This document shows positions 46,034 to 58,200 of a DNA stretch of 63,923 bases, in pieces. Position 1 is the stretch's first letter; every line of letters starts with the position of its first letter. The translations under genes were made by a program, and so were the position numbers. Source of the stretch: Welwitschia mirabilis (lineage: Eukaryota; Gnetophyta; Gnetopsida; Welwitschiales); the NCBI GenBank assembly GCA_051453625.1, contig JBOZIK010000001.1, positions 101,345,948 to 101,409,870 of the forward strand. The letters are read 5' to 3'. The notes below the pieces were generated by a model, which saw nothing but the letters and a program-made list of their open reading frames with translations, searched no databases and was not told the origin of the DNA.

Positions 46034-46808
46034 NNNNNNNNNNNNNNNNNNNNNNNNNNNNNNNNNNNNNNNNNNNNNNNNNNNNNNNNNNNNNNNNNNN
46101 NNNNNNNNNNNNNNNNNNNNNNNNNNNNNNNNNNNNNNNNNNNNNNNNNNNNNNNNNNNNNNNNNNNNNNNNNNNNNNNNNNNNNNNNNNNNNNNNNNNN
46201 NNNNNNNNNNNNNNNNNNNNNNNNNNNNNNNNNNNNNNNNNNNNNNNNNNNNNNNNNNNNNNNNNNNNNNNNNNNNNNNNNNNNNNNNNNNNNNNNNNNN
46301 NNNNNNNNNNNNNNNNNNNNNNNNNNNNNNNNNNNNNNNNNNNNNNNNNNNNNNNNNNNNNNNNNNNNNNNNNNNNNNNNNNNNNNNNNNNNNNNNNNNN
46401 NNNNNNNNNNNNNNNNNNNNNNNNNNNNNNNNNNNNNNNNNNNNNNNNNNNNNNNNNNNNNNNNNNNNNNNNNNNNNNNNNNNNNNNNNNNNNNNNNNNN
46501 NNNNNNNNNNNNNNNNNNNNNNNNNNNNNNNNNNNNNNNNNNNNNNNNNNNNNNNNNNNNNNNNNNNNNNNNNNNNNNNNNNNNNNNNNNNNNNNNNNNN
46601 NNNNNNNNNNNNNNNNNNNNNNNNNNNNNNNNNNNNNNNNNNNNNNNNNNNNNNNNNNNNNNNNNNNNNNNNNNNNNNNNNNNNNNNNNNNNNNNNNNNN
46701 NNNNNNNNNNNNNNNNNNNNNNNNNNNNNNNNNNNNNNNNNNNNNNNNNNNNNNNNNNNNNNNNNNNNNNNNNNNNNNNNNNNNNNNNNNNNNNNNNNNN
46801 NNNNNNNN
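46034..46808. other. Assembly gap (775 N)
   Basis: Inside the gag-protease region. Open frames crossing it are artefacts of N. Confidence 0.99.
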
Positions 46809-47106
46809 CTTTGAAGGGATAACCTTTTTTGTTGAACATGTTAACTAAATGTTTAATGTTTGTGTTATATTTTCTCAACTCTTTTATAACTAGTTCATTC
46901 TAATTTTGATTTTGAGAATTTGAAGAGCTTAGTTCAAATTTATGTGGTTACAGGTCTAAATTATTTAATCTATTTTCAAAAGGTCTTCAATTATTTTACC
47001 CATTTACTACTTGCTAATATTATATTTGATTTTCAAAGTTTAAAGGCCTTTGATTAAATGCATAGACTTATTCAAGTATTTTCTCTTTACATGTTGGTAA
47101 TAAGGA

Positions 47107-47148
47107 ACATTATTTTATTACATGAGACTTATCTTTGCATATATCACA
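47107..47148 (-). other. Zinc knuckle, Athila-like gag
   Basis: C-D-I-C-K-D-K-S-H-V-I-K-stop-C, exact CX2CX4HX4C with all ligands kept. It is separated from the integrase end by a single stop codon. Confidence 0.8.
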
Positions 47149-48400
47149 TCAAATCTCAATAGATCCATTAGAATAAACTTTTTCTACAAGACAAAGAATT
47201 AACCATTTAGGGATAAAATTTATATGCAAAATATGTAATCAAGTATTGTATAGTAAAATCAACTGATTAGGTTCAAAGAATTTATGAATGAACTTTTGTC
47301 ATGGTAAAATTTTTCTTGAGTTTTTTGAATGAGTTGTTTATAGATAGCATGAACGCATTTCTCATAAAGATATTATAGTTGAACTAGTCTATGTTGAAAC
47401 TTATTATTAAAATCTAAGACATTAGGTTGCTGAATGGATTTATAAGAATTATAGCACACATCAATTGAAAGAACACATGCTTTACCATAAGGAGAAAAAC
47501 CAAGTGAATTAAACCAAGCAATATAGTAAGCCTAAATCACATCATGAAGTTTAGAAGACTAAGATTTCTTATTTTTAGTAATGAATTTTTAAAGCATTTT
47601 TTTGATTTCCTTATTTGCATTTTTAGCTTGGCCATTTATTTGTAGGTGATAAGCATTGACAATCCTATGTTAAATTCCTACCAAAAAAAAGAGTTTTCTA
47701 AGAATTTTATTCACAAAATAAGTTTCTTGATCATTTGTTAAAATTATTGGAAATCCATATCTATGGCAAATTATTAGATTTATGAAAAAAATACAATTTT
47801 TGCATCAATATGATTGTAGGAATAAATTCTACTCATTTAATCATATAATCCACAGCTACTAGGATGTAATTTTTATTACAAGAAGATGGTGTAAGAGGGC
47901 ATATAAATTATAGACCCCAATAATCAAAAGGTTCAAACTCTAAAGTAGGTTAAAGGGGTATGTCTTAGGATTTATAAGGATACCAAAATGTTGACAAGCA
48001 TCACATTTTCTTATAAAGTTAAATGGATCTATAAAGAGGGTAGGCTAATAGAAACTTACATGAAGAGGTTTCATTAAAGTATTTTGGCCACTAAAACAAC
48101 CTCCACATACTTCACCATGATAAAGATTAAGAATATTAGATTGTTCTCATTTTGGCATAAATTTATCCATGATTTGATCTTTACATCTTTGATAGAGGTG
48201 AGATTCATGCCACTCATAGTCTCCTATTCTATGAAGAAAAGATTTTCTTTATTTGTGAGGCCAATGTTGGTGAATTTTTAGGGTAATAAGATAATTGATA
48301 ATATCAAAACATTATGGAGTAGGATGTTTAGAAGGAATAAAATAAAAGTGTTTAATGGAGAAAAGTAACTCATTTAAAAATTCATCTTAGATGGGAAGAT
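47149..48400 (-). pseudogene. Athila-like integrase (element D)
   Basis: Minus strand: C-terminal end V-E-K-V-Y-S-N-G-S-I-E-I at 47150-47190 (the G-P-F-V-V...Y-G-x-V/I-E-I end), LIQKTQEKFYHDK upstream, and the core with DQETYFVNKIL and GQAKNANKEI-like text (about 47600-47750). The zinc-finger end is near 48000-48110. Collinear with 62300-63400. Many stops. Confidence 0.75.
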
Positions 48401-48880
48401 AAGGAGAAAAATGTAAGTGATGTTGTCCTTAAGAGATTCTAGATAAATGATTATCCATATAATTATGTTTCCCTTTTGTTATTAATGATGATTAGATTGA
48501 ATTATTGCATTAATAAGATCCATTTATTAAGTCTTACACTAGAATCCTTCTTAATTATAAAGTATCAAATGGTAACATGATCAGCATAAACATTAGTATG
48601 AAAACTAAGAAGATAGTGTCAAAGTTTATCAAGATAAAATATCATGGTAAGCATTTATTTTTTAGTAATAGTGTAATTAAGTTAATCTCCTAAAATAATT
48701 TTAGTAACCTTTCTCATGTTTTTATTCTAACATTCCACCTACAGCAATATTGCTTACATCACACATAAGTTCAAAGTCCTTATTCTAATCTGATCCTTCT
48801 ACAATAGGAGCTAAAGTGACTTTTTCTTTAATATTTTTAAAAGCATGTTGGCAAGACTTATTATAAATATATTCAACATC
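48401..48880 (-). pseudogene. Athila-like RNase H (element D)
   Basis: Minus strand: LNYTITKK*MLTMIFYLDKL, HYLLSFHTNVYADHVTIWYF (48560-48680) and the D-N-H-L-S-R-I-S end at about 48425-48450 (VADHLSR motif). This is the gypsy RNase H. The active-site Glu of the T-E-K-E motif is lost. Confidence 0.75.
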
Positions 48881-49887
48881 TTTTTCTAAGAGAGAATGAA
48901 GAGATTTACAAATCTTAGCATAATCTTTAATGAAACTTTAATTAAAACAAGCATGATCCAAAAAATATTTGACTTGTTTTATGTTGGTTGGAAGAGGGAG
49001 GTTTCTAATGATATCTTTTTTAGCAAGGTTCATTTGAATTACATTGCTAGAAATATGATGACTAAATCTATCCCATATATATGACCATGAAGTAACTCTT
49101 TTCCCAACTCAAATGAAGGCTAAATTCTATACATTAATTAAGAACCTCTTCCAATCTTTCTAAGGTTTGCTTAAAAGAATTCTTAAAAATTGAAAAGTCA
49201 TCCATAAATATTTCTATTGATTCCTCAACCATATCTAAAAATATACTCATCATATCCCTTTAAAAGGTTCCAAGTGTATTACATAAATCAAGGCATTCTT
49301 ATAAAGGAAAAGGTACCAAAGATATATGTAAAAGTCACCTAGGCTTGATCTTCATTGGCTATGAATACTTGATTATACCCACTATATACATCAAGAAAGC
49401 AATAAAATGTATAAAATTGGATCCTATCAAGAATTTGATCTAGAAATGGCAAGGGACAATAGTCTTTTTTGGTAATATCATTAAGATTTTTAAAATAAAT
49501 AAAAAATCACCATTTTCCATCCTTTTTTGATACTTTAGTAATAGAACTAATCCATGTACTATCCGATATGGCATAAATGATTCTTACATCTATAAGTATA
49601 ATGATTTTTTCCTTTACTACTTGTTTAAGGATAGGGCTAAGTCTCCTTTGTAGTGGCCTAAGAGGTTGGCATTATCTTCGAAATATATTTTATGTTGAAC
49701 CATAAAAGAAGGAATGGCTAAAAGATCTTTATAACTTTAAGTAAAGGCATGCGTTTTGGATTTGAAAAGTTGAAGTAGTGATTCTTCTTAATAAGGATGA
49801 AAACATGCATTAATGATCAAGGGTTTTTGGAGGTTATTATTCAAAATACATATTTTAGTTCATTAGTAGTTTTTTAAGTTCTAAATT
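48881..49887 (-). pseudogene. Athila-like reverse transcriptase (element D)
   Basis: Minus strand: HAFT*SYKDLLAIPSFMVQHKIYFEDNA (49670-49760), IIYAISDSTWISSITKVSKKDGKW, DYCPLPFLDQILDRI, CFLDVYSGYNQ, FTYIFGTFSFIRMP. After a one-base shift comes S-I-E-I-F-M-D-D-F-S-I-F-K with catalytic F-M-D-D intact at 49197-49208. Truncated on the right at 49888 by an LTR. Confidence 0.85.
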
Positions 49888-50074
49888 TGTAATGCCCAGA
49901 AATTTTTACAATAAAATATATTTAATTAAGGATGATATGGTCACAAACTCAAATCAAGTTTAGGTGAACGACCATGATAGTTAGCATATTATAAGGTATC
50001 TTAACATTCATGGGTTGCATAATTTAATTATTATAAGGTATTAACGTTGCTCTAGCTTAGGCAGTTGTATTTGG

Positions 50075-50115
50075 NNNNNNNNNNNNNNNNNNNNNNNNNN
50101 NNNNNNNNNNNNNNN
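50075..50115. other. Assembly gap (41 N)
   Basis: Inside the probable solo LTR. Confidence 0.99.
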
Positions 50116-50310
50116 AAACTAAGGTTAAAGGTATAAATAATTTCATATGATAATTATTATACCATTATTTAGTAGGATTAAGAAATATTTAATTATTCAG
50201 ATACCATTTAATTATTTGACTAGAAGATTTATTAAATGATGATTATGGCAAGAGATCTTCCACCAATAACCCTATGCTATGTAGGAAAACTAGTTCTGCT
50301 AGATGATTAG

Positions 50311-51322
50311 TTAAGAAAATAAAGCGAATAAATCAATGTTGTAGTAGATTAAAGCTAGCATGCCAAAAAAGACAATGAAGACTAAGACTAAGGAAGGGAC
50401 ACAAGATGCATGTTCGGTTAGGCTTAAATAGATAGAGAGAGGGGCAGAGATGGAGGGAACACAGAGGTCATTAATAGGTAGCATAGGCAAGGGCACAAAC
50501 TTAAGGATGGATAGATTGCACAATAAGGGTGCAAGTGCATGATGATGCAAAAGTGGCAACGCAGATGCAGACAGGATGTCAATGGTGATAGATGGACTGG
50601 GGGTAGTGGATGTGGATTCCATAATAGTTTAGAGTAGGCGACATCAGTGACAAAAGAGCATGTGCATAATGGAGGAAGAGTGCTAGACAAGGGAGGAGGA
50701 CCAGTGGCGCGAGAGATGCAGATGGAGCCACAGGCTATAAGGGAGCATGATGTAGAGTGGAGGTGGAGTTGCATGAAAGAGAAAAAGAGTTTTTGGGTGC
50801 AGAGAACATGACAGGGTAAAGGAGGAATGCAGGACTAGTAGGAGATTATGCAAAATCACAAACGTGGAATGGCTGGCAGCCTTGCAAGATATGGATGCAT
50901 GACAAGGAATGCATGGGAAAAGCAAAAACCTAGTGATATCAAGCGATGCAGTATCAGGATGGAAGAAACTTGGAGTGTAGGGTTTGCAGATGAAAATAGC
51001 CAAAATGGTAGGAGCAAGAGCATCTAAGTGAATAAAGGATGCAAGGAAGAAAGCAAAGGGACAACAATAGAGTTCCAGTAAGGAAGCATAAAGGTTCAAG
51101 TGAAGGGAAACTAGGAATGCAAACCAAAGGATAGGAGGGTGTAGACATGCTAAGGGAACTCATAGAAGAAGAGGCTAGTAAACTGTAAGACATATGGAGG
51201 CACCACAGAGGAGAACCTATGTCAGTTGTGATGGAGGGAGGGTAGTGGCACAAGGGTGAGCAAAAGCACAAAATGTAGGCTTCAAACAACATAGCAAGGT
51301 AAGGTGATAAAGGGAAAAGCAT
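50311..51322 (-). other. Stop-poor, pyrimidine-rich LTR core
   Basis: Four overlapping minus frames (50311-50622, 50424-50774, 50683-51099, 50954-51322) stay open for 103-138 codons in different frames. Their products are Leu/Ser/Pro/Cys/His-rich and unlike any protein. Open frames in several registers at once point to strand bias in base composition rather than coding. Confidence 0.65.
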
Positions 51323-51482
51323 GAAAGGGAAATCTTTGTCTCAAAAGAAAATTACAATTTTTAAATCTCATTTCAATGGCTCATAAAGATAACAATTAAT
51401 AGTAAGTTAAGTCAAGGGCAGATAAGGATAAGAGTTAATTAGGGAGGTGATTATAGATGAGAGTTAATTTAGGATTGTTACA

Positions 51483-52400
51483 GTTAAAGACCTAGATCCC
51501 CTCATTATAAGACTTCAATTATCATGATGTAGAGATCAAGTCAATCCACCTCTTACTAACTTTAGCTTTTAGTTTCACTATTAGAGGAACTGATAAAACA
51601 ACAAGATATAACTCAAGATTTAAAGAGCAAGAGTTGATAATACTTGTGAAGTAATATTTATAATTAGAAACACATCAACTTGTAATCTTTTTATGAAGAC
51701 AACTTCATTCTTATTAATTCTTAACATTAAGTACAAAATATTTCACTGTAACATTTATATGTAGTAAAATTTTAATAAGTAATACACATAATAAAAAATG
51801 TAGATTGGATATGAACATTAAACATACAATTTTCATAACTCTAAGAAGACAGAGAAATAAAAAACTATTAAATACAAAGGCACAAAAACATATTTAATTA
51901 TGTATCATAAATTTTTCAATTGTATTATAAGCTATGAAACCATATAAAATATTTTACTTAATTAAAGACTCATCTTTGATATATGCTATTAGGCTAAGAA
52001 GATGAAGAGGAAATGCAAAAGGCATTCAAATTTTAAGCACATATTATGTTATTCATTCTTATAGTAATTTCAATCCTAAAAATCACACTAATTTCTAAGC
52101 ATGATTCTTGAAATATCACCTTTTTTACTAAGGAGAGTAAGTAGATAATAGGCAAGGATAAATAAAGAAATGCCTAGCATCATATAAAAAATTATAAAAA
52201 GTTTTGTATCTTTTTTTTCTTTATCATGAATGATAAGAGTAAAAGAAAACAATGAATAATACATAAGATAAATAATGAAAAGAAATAAAGATCACTAATA
52301 AGTTAGTTAAACCTAGCCTTTAACCTCATAAAACATCACTACATTAGTGGAAGTCTATGCTAACTACATAATCAAAAATAACAATAGCTACTTAGAGTAT
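51483..52400. other. AT-rich, nothing recognised
   Basis: No gene, repeat pair or motif seen. It should be flank of element D or of the LTR to its left. Confidence 0.3.
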
Positions 52401-53720
52401 GATATCTAAAGAGCCAAGATAGTACTTGATCTGACGTGATGACAAAGTTAATGTCATAAATCCCATAGTACTCATTAAAAAGGTATCACCTCCTACTTTA
52501 GTAATGCTCATGGAGGTTCTAGTAATGATGGGATCTTTTTCAATTATTATTTTACTATAGTATGCTCCTCACTTAATTTTTCCTTTGATTTCTATTCCTC
52601 CTCTTCCTTTCGTTCATAGACTCCTCTTTTTCTTTAGCTTTTAACTCCTCTAATTATTCCTCTAGTACATTTTCTTCTTTTTATTTTTCCTTTTCTAGTT
52701 CTTCTTCTTCTTTATTCTTGTCCTTTGAGTCTGATCCAAGATAATAAAATAAAGGAGTTGATTTTAGAGTCTCTAAGAATGTGAGATTATGGGATGAGTG
52801 CACATCAACATTACTCATAGGCATGCTTTATCTTATCTTCTCAAGGGAATAAATCAAGTGTTGTGGACTTTGATTGTGTTCACATATTTGAGTAGACAAG
52901 AACTAAAGCATGTGTAATATAAGATTAGTTCTATCTATAGATCTATTAGCATATTGATAAGCACCTAAAGGAGTAAAATTTTGTGTCTCTTAGACATGCT
53001 GTGTAGATAATATAGAATAATTTAGAGGTTAAGAAGGATGAAAAATTATGGCATTGACTATGGCATAGGAACCATAAGTTTCTTATAGATAAGGAAGATG
53101 AGACCTTCATACTATTGTGTCCTACTCTTATATTATGTGATGTACAGAAAGAGTTTAAAAATAAGAATTGGTGAATTAATCCATATCTATGTGTATAGAA
53201 AATATAAGAATTTAAGTCTATATAATATTACTTTTTCCTTGTGTTTACTGACAGGAAGGATAATGTAGCTAAAAATCAAATGTAGCACCTACTAGAGAGA
53301 AGTAAGATGCTTAACTTTAAAAGATGTATTTAAATCCCACTTGAAATTTTAATTACATAAGTCATATGCATGCTAGAAGTGCTTAGGATAGTCAAAATTA
53401 GTATATACTAGATCATGTAATTCTTTGTGAGGAATGTTTAATACCTCAATAATTAGGCTAAATTGACTCTAAACTAAATTCTTGATATTTTTCATTAAAT
53501 TACTACATCCTAGCTTACTACGTATAGGATAATCCAATAATCTTTGTAGTAATGTTTGGGTGAGGCTCCAAAAGTGTCTTCCACCTATGATATTAAAATA
53601 TCTATATACCACATTTGGTAAGAATTTTAAAACTATTGATGTTTATAGCTCACTTTATTAGTATAGTTTTTTTCCCCTTTTTTTAATTTCATTTTAAAAA
53701 TTAATGTAGGTATCATGATC
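52401..53720 (-). pseudogene. Possible gag-like fragment with acidic tail
   Basis: Minus strand gives YEGLIFLIYKKLMVPMP (about 53070-53115), later PLEKIRQ-like text, then an acidic/basic stretch SKDKNKEEEELEKEK (52650-52740) with KEEN, LEEL and KEKEES repeats. Frame is poorly kept. It may be the gag or leader of an LTR element or a cargo ORF; assignment is weak. Confidence 0.3.
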
Positions 53721-55010
53721 CATCTTGATCAATAAGTATACTTATCTTCTATGCAAAGTAGATTCGTAAATTTCTTTGTCCTTTAAATACCTAGAGAGAT
53801 TACCTCTAAATCTTAATGCCATCTTGAACTTAAGATACATAATAAAAACCTCATGATAGATAATGGTACAACTAATCATATGATAAATCACAAATATTAA
53901 ACATGTAGTATCAAATATATAATTCTTAGCAGCATTAAAGATAAGAAACATATAATGAGAAAATGCTTTGATATGCTAGGAATTTCATTGAATTATTATC
54001 ATATAATCTATAAAATACATAAATAAAATTTTAAGAAAAATTAAACAATGTGGCATAAATTTGAAATATAAAATAACAAATAAACATAGAAAATAAAAAG
54101 AACATGCATTAGTTCTAGTCAATAGTATAAAATTATAACAAAGAAATTAATATTTGCATTTAACAAAGCTGGTGGTTGTTAATACAAATAATTAATGTTA
54201 TAGGATTAAGGTCTATTGAAGATATGAAAAAGCATAGCTAGCTAAGCTAGATCTAAGCTAAAATAATAAACTTAATATTGAAAAATGAAAAGGATAAAGA
54301 AACACTAATAAATAAACAAGTTTTTAATTAAACATGATGAAACTTATAGAAATCATATAAAAAGATGTTAGATCTAGATGGAAGATTAAAAATGATAACT
54401 AAATAATGCTAAAATTAACTTAAAACAAATCTCTAATCATAATAGAGGTGAAAGATCACACTACAAAGCTTGAAATGAACAAAATAAAATGAAATCATAT
54501 ATCCTATTTATAACTAAAGAGAAAATTAATAGTATTTAATCAACCCCTAGGGATAAGTGATCAACTATTTCTATATAATATAAAGGTTTTTGCATAAGAG
54601 TGATCAATCTTTTAAGAGCACTAGTCTATTACTTAGGAAATAATTCACTTATATAATAAGGAAGTAGTTAGTCCATCCACTTGAGGGGATTAACTACTAA
54701 GGATTTAAGGAAATATTAATAATAGAGGATTGAGCATTTGATAGCTATAAACATTGACCCATTGAATTTATGTATGAATTTAAAATAAGAAAGAAAAATA
54801 GGATCAACTATATGGATATAGGAGGCCAATCTATTATATTGAAAGAGAGGAATGACTTATTTTTGAAGAAGGGATAAGTTATCAATCTTTAGGAGGATAG
54901 AAAAACATGATAGTTAGCACATTTTAAGATTAGTAAGAAAATGTATAATGATAAAGAACAAGAATCAAGATTGAGGGTTTTGTGTAGGAATATAAACTTC
55001 TCTTGTAGAA
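53721..55010. other. AT-rich, no gene; possible LTR of copia J
   Basis: No coding. Around 54540-54760, GGGATAAGTGATCAACTA, GAGTGATCAATC and GGGGATTAACTA recall the GTCAACC motifs of the SIRE-like LTRs and may be the LTR of the copia fragment to the right. Confidence 0.35.
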
Positions 55011-55019
55011 GTGGTTTAT

Positions 55020-55862
55020 TAAGAGTATTAATATGTTATTAATTAGTAGCACATACACAATGTAAATATATTTAATTTATACATGATTTATAATGAAATA
55101 GTGATGCATGTTTATATGTTCAACTCTAGAGTAAAGTATAAGATTTCTGAAGATGTTAATTACACTATAATTATCATGAAATATGAGGTTATTAGATTCA
55201 TAAATATTTAAAGATTTAAGCACATGAATAATGCATAGGAATTAGGCTATACAACTATCAATAGCTACATATGTAGCTTCTGTGATTAAGAGAGTAATTG
55301 TTTTTCCCCCTTACTAGGATAACTTACAGGAAATAACCTTTTAAACCAATAATAACCACTACTATGTCTCCTAATATGTTTAGATTCATCCTAATTATCA
55401 TCATAATAAGGAGATAAATTCATACTAGTCTTTAGATAACCAACTTCCATAATTAGAGTGTGGTCTACATAACTCAATATTCTCTTGAAAGATTTTAAAT
55501 ATGATTCTTTAGGTTTATATTGATACTTGATATGAAGTACTATAGCAAAGATAATGTTAGGCCTACTTACCATTCAAAAAATTAGACTTCAAATCATAAT
55601 TCAATACAATTTGGTATTTACATCTTTTTTGTTTTCATTAATATTTATCTTGTAATTTATACCCATTAGTATTAAAAATAATTACCTATTGTCCAATGTA
55701 AATTTCTTTACTAATTCACTTAAAAATTTTTGTTGTGATATAGGCATGTCATCTTTTCCTTATTTTATTTGTGACCTAAGAAATATTTGTAGCTCATAAA
55801 AATGATTCATTTAAAAATAATTAGTTAAACATTTTATAAAACCATATGACATGGAATCTAAG
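55020..55862 (-). pseudogene. Copia RT C-terminus and RNase H (element J)
   Basis: Minus strand from the right: FYELQIFLRSQIK*GKDDMPISQQKFLSELVKKFTL (55700-55810; the LGLQI.Q...GI.I.Q..Y..ELLKKF block). Then MVSRPNIIFAI (start of 55391-55573), KESYLKSFKRILSYV and Y-Y-D-D-N (from Y-S-D-A-D). After a stop follow RRHSSGYYWF and PSKGEKQLL. The right end stops abruptly at the left border of copy E, which therefore probably inserted into it. Confidence 0.8.
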
Positions 55863-58200
55863 GTGGATTATTGCAGTGTGTATTTGTGCAAATGTTACGT
55901 TCTCAAATAGATCTTATAAATCACAGTATATTTTACCATCAAAGGCATAGATGAGAAGAGAGAGAATTAATTTCAAAAATGAAACACTATGTAACCTTAA
56001 AGTATAACAAAATAATAATGTAAAAAATAACAGCGTAAATGAACTTACTATGAAAATGAAATGTAAGTCTTATTCTAAATGGAACTTGTATTTGATTACC
56101 AAATAAAATTGCCATAGATATTGATCCTATATAATTTATATCAATTAAGGAAAGTTATTATCAGAACATAATCAATCTAAGCTATTAGGTACATCAAATA
56201 TAATTTAAAAATAATACAAAATTAATCTAGAAAATGAAATGTAATGCACCTAAACTAATAATGTCAACCTTAATAAAGGTTGTCCTCATGATTTGTATTA
56301 CCAAAGAAGCTATCATAGGATTGAAAGAAATGCACATAACAAAAAAATATGAAAAGAAAAACAAAGTTCTAATTAAAATCAAACCAATATCCATGTTACA
56401 AAGTAGTAGCATCTTAATGAAGGATACATAGCACAACACCAAGGAAGACATTTATCTACAATAATAATGGATGGATTTCTTGCCCTTTGATCTTTTGTGA
56501 CAAGAATTTATGATTCCAAAAAAGATGAAAACAAAGTAAAAAACAAAGGAGGTATTTATTACAAAACAAATTCTAAAATTAGAAAACACTAACAGATGCA
56601 CCAACAATCCTAATACCTATACAAGAATATGTAAGCTACATGGCTAGAGTTTGGTGAAGTTTGATAAAGCATTTAATTTAGGTGTTATCCTTCTTGATGT
56701 TTGGACATCATAGGAGATAATGCCATATCACATGAGTTCCACATCAACTGCTAAATTAATCCAGTAAGCATCCTTCTTAGCTTATTTAAGTTATTTGTAT
56801 AGTTATCTAAATAATTAGAAGGATGATATGCTTTTATAAAGTGTCTTTTATGTTATATTAGCCTCTTTTATTATAGGACTATTAACTTAGATATGAAGTA
56901 TTGTAATTTACTTCAAATGTTGTAAAATATATTGAAGATTGCATGTTTTTATTGCATTTGCCCTGACTCTCTGTTAACATTGAAACTCAACATAAATATA
57001 TATAATGTCTTGTAAAAATACTCAAAATATCATATCAAATACATGAAATTTTGTAGTGCAACATAGTCCTCCATTTAGTATTATTAATCCTTGATAAAAC
57101 TAGGCAAATAACTATAATTGCAACCCAAATTAACTANNNNNNNNNNNNNNNNNNNNNNNNNNNNNNNNNNNNNNNNNNNNNNNNNNNNNNNNNNNNNNNN
57201 NNNNNNNNNNNNNNNNNNNNNNNNNNNNNNNNNNNNNNNNNNNNNNNNNNNNNNNNNNNNNNNNNNNNNNNNNNNNNNNNNNNNNNNNNNNNNNNNNNNN
57301 NNNNNNNNNNNNNNNNNNNNNNNNNNNNNNNNNNNNNNNNNNNNNNNNNNNNNNNNNNNNNNNNNNNNNNNNNNNNNNNNNNNNNNNNNNNNNNNNNNNN
57401 NNNNNNNNNNNNNNNNNNNNNNNNNNNNNNNNNNNNNNNNNNNNNNNNNNNNNNNNNNNNNNNNNNNNNNNNNNNNNNNNNNNNNNNNNNNNNNNNNNNN
57501 NNNNNNNNNNNNNNNNNNNNNNNNNNNNNNNNNNNNNNNNNNNNNNNNNNNNNNNNNNNNNNNNNNNNNNNNNNNNNNNNNNNNNNNNNNNNNNNNNNNN
57601 NNNNNNNNNNNNNNNNNNNNNNNNNNNNNNNNNNNNNNNNNNNNNNNNNNNNNNNNNNNNNNNNNNNNNNNNNNNNNNNNNNNNNNNNNNNNNTATTATT
57701 AATCCTTGATAAAACTAGGCAAATAACTATAATTGCAAGCCAAATTAACTAATACTAAGTCAACTAGGGAATCATGGAATAAACTCAAAAATATTTTCAA
57801 GAATCTCAGAATGTAGAATGGAATATTCAAAAATAGATAACTAAACATTTTATCTATGTAGTATAACTAGTCATACTATTATCCTAGTTGTTATTTAGGT
57901 GATGGAGGGGATGAAAAGCTAAAAAATTATTCTTGAAAAATAGAAGTCTATGAAATTTTTTTTAGGAAAATACACATTAAATACACTAGTAATTAATAGC
58001 CCTTCATTCAAATGTACAGTAGATAAAAATAATTGTGTATACATAAACAATCCTCATCATGAAGTATAAAAAATGATATGTAAAAATAAAAATATAGACC
58101 ATGATAATACTTAAAAAATAATATGTATTTATATATAAGTCATAAGTTTTATACAAGCCATAGAGGGGAATATATGAAATACAACATAAGAAAGTCACTT
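55863..58200 (-). repeat. Athila-like 3' region/LTR, copy E, left part
   Basis: Collinear with 40640-42180 of copy F (e.g. AATCTAAGCTATTAGGTACATCAAA near 56170 and TAGCACAACACCAAGGAAGACA near 56430). No coding frame. Contains an N-run with duplicated flanks. TCATCTAGATGATG-like palindromic motifs recur (56700, 56810, 57890). Confidence 0.65.
57137..57693. other. Assembly gap (557 N) with duplicated flanks
   Basis: 57079-57136 and 57694-57751 are the same 58 bp with one mismatch. Confidence 0.95.

Larger units (their letters stand above)
45101..47148 (-). pseudogene. Athila-like gag C-terminus and protease
   Basis: Minus strand from the right: zinc knuckle at 47107-47148, Asn/Gln-rich linker, ELRKYNTNIKHLVNMFNKKG (46815-46880), gap, then IPWLDTLNTNPIFDEYLKALMQDVSINLPF (45925-46010). 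The protease follows: D-I-G-I-S (45719-45733) in place of D-x-G-A-S, then N-I-V-P, Y-I-C-K-R-L-G-L and a GRPF-like end near 45520. This is the gag-PR order of Athila/Tat elements. RT does not follow on the left, so the block is truncated. Confidence 0.75.
49888..51482. mobile_element. Probable solo LTR (gypsy type)
   Basis: Begins TGTAATGCCCAGAAATTTTTAC and ends GGATTGTTACA, inverted terminal TGTAAT/TTACA. It opens with the TGTAA..CCC style of chromovirus (Tekay/Del) LTRs. No PBS or polypurine tract abuts either end, and flanking pentamers (AAATT, GTTAA) do not match, so it is a solo or truncated LTR that cut the RT of element D. Its middle (50300-51350) is less AT-rich and purine-rich on the plus strand. 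Confidence 0.55.

Noticed and set aside
50311-51322. Four overlapping 103-138 codon minus frames as genes
   Set aside because: They are open in several registers at once, low-complexity Leu/Ser/Pro/Cys composition, no start or splice context; explained by strand-biased base composition.
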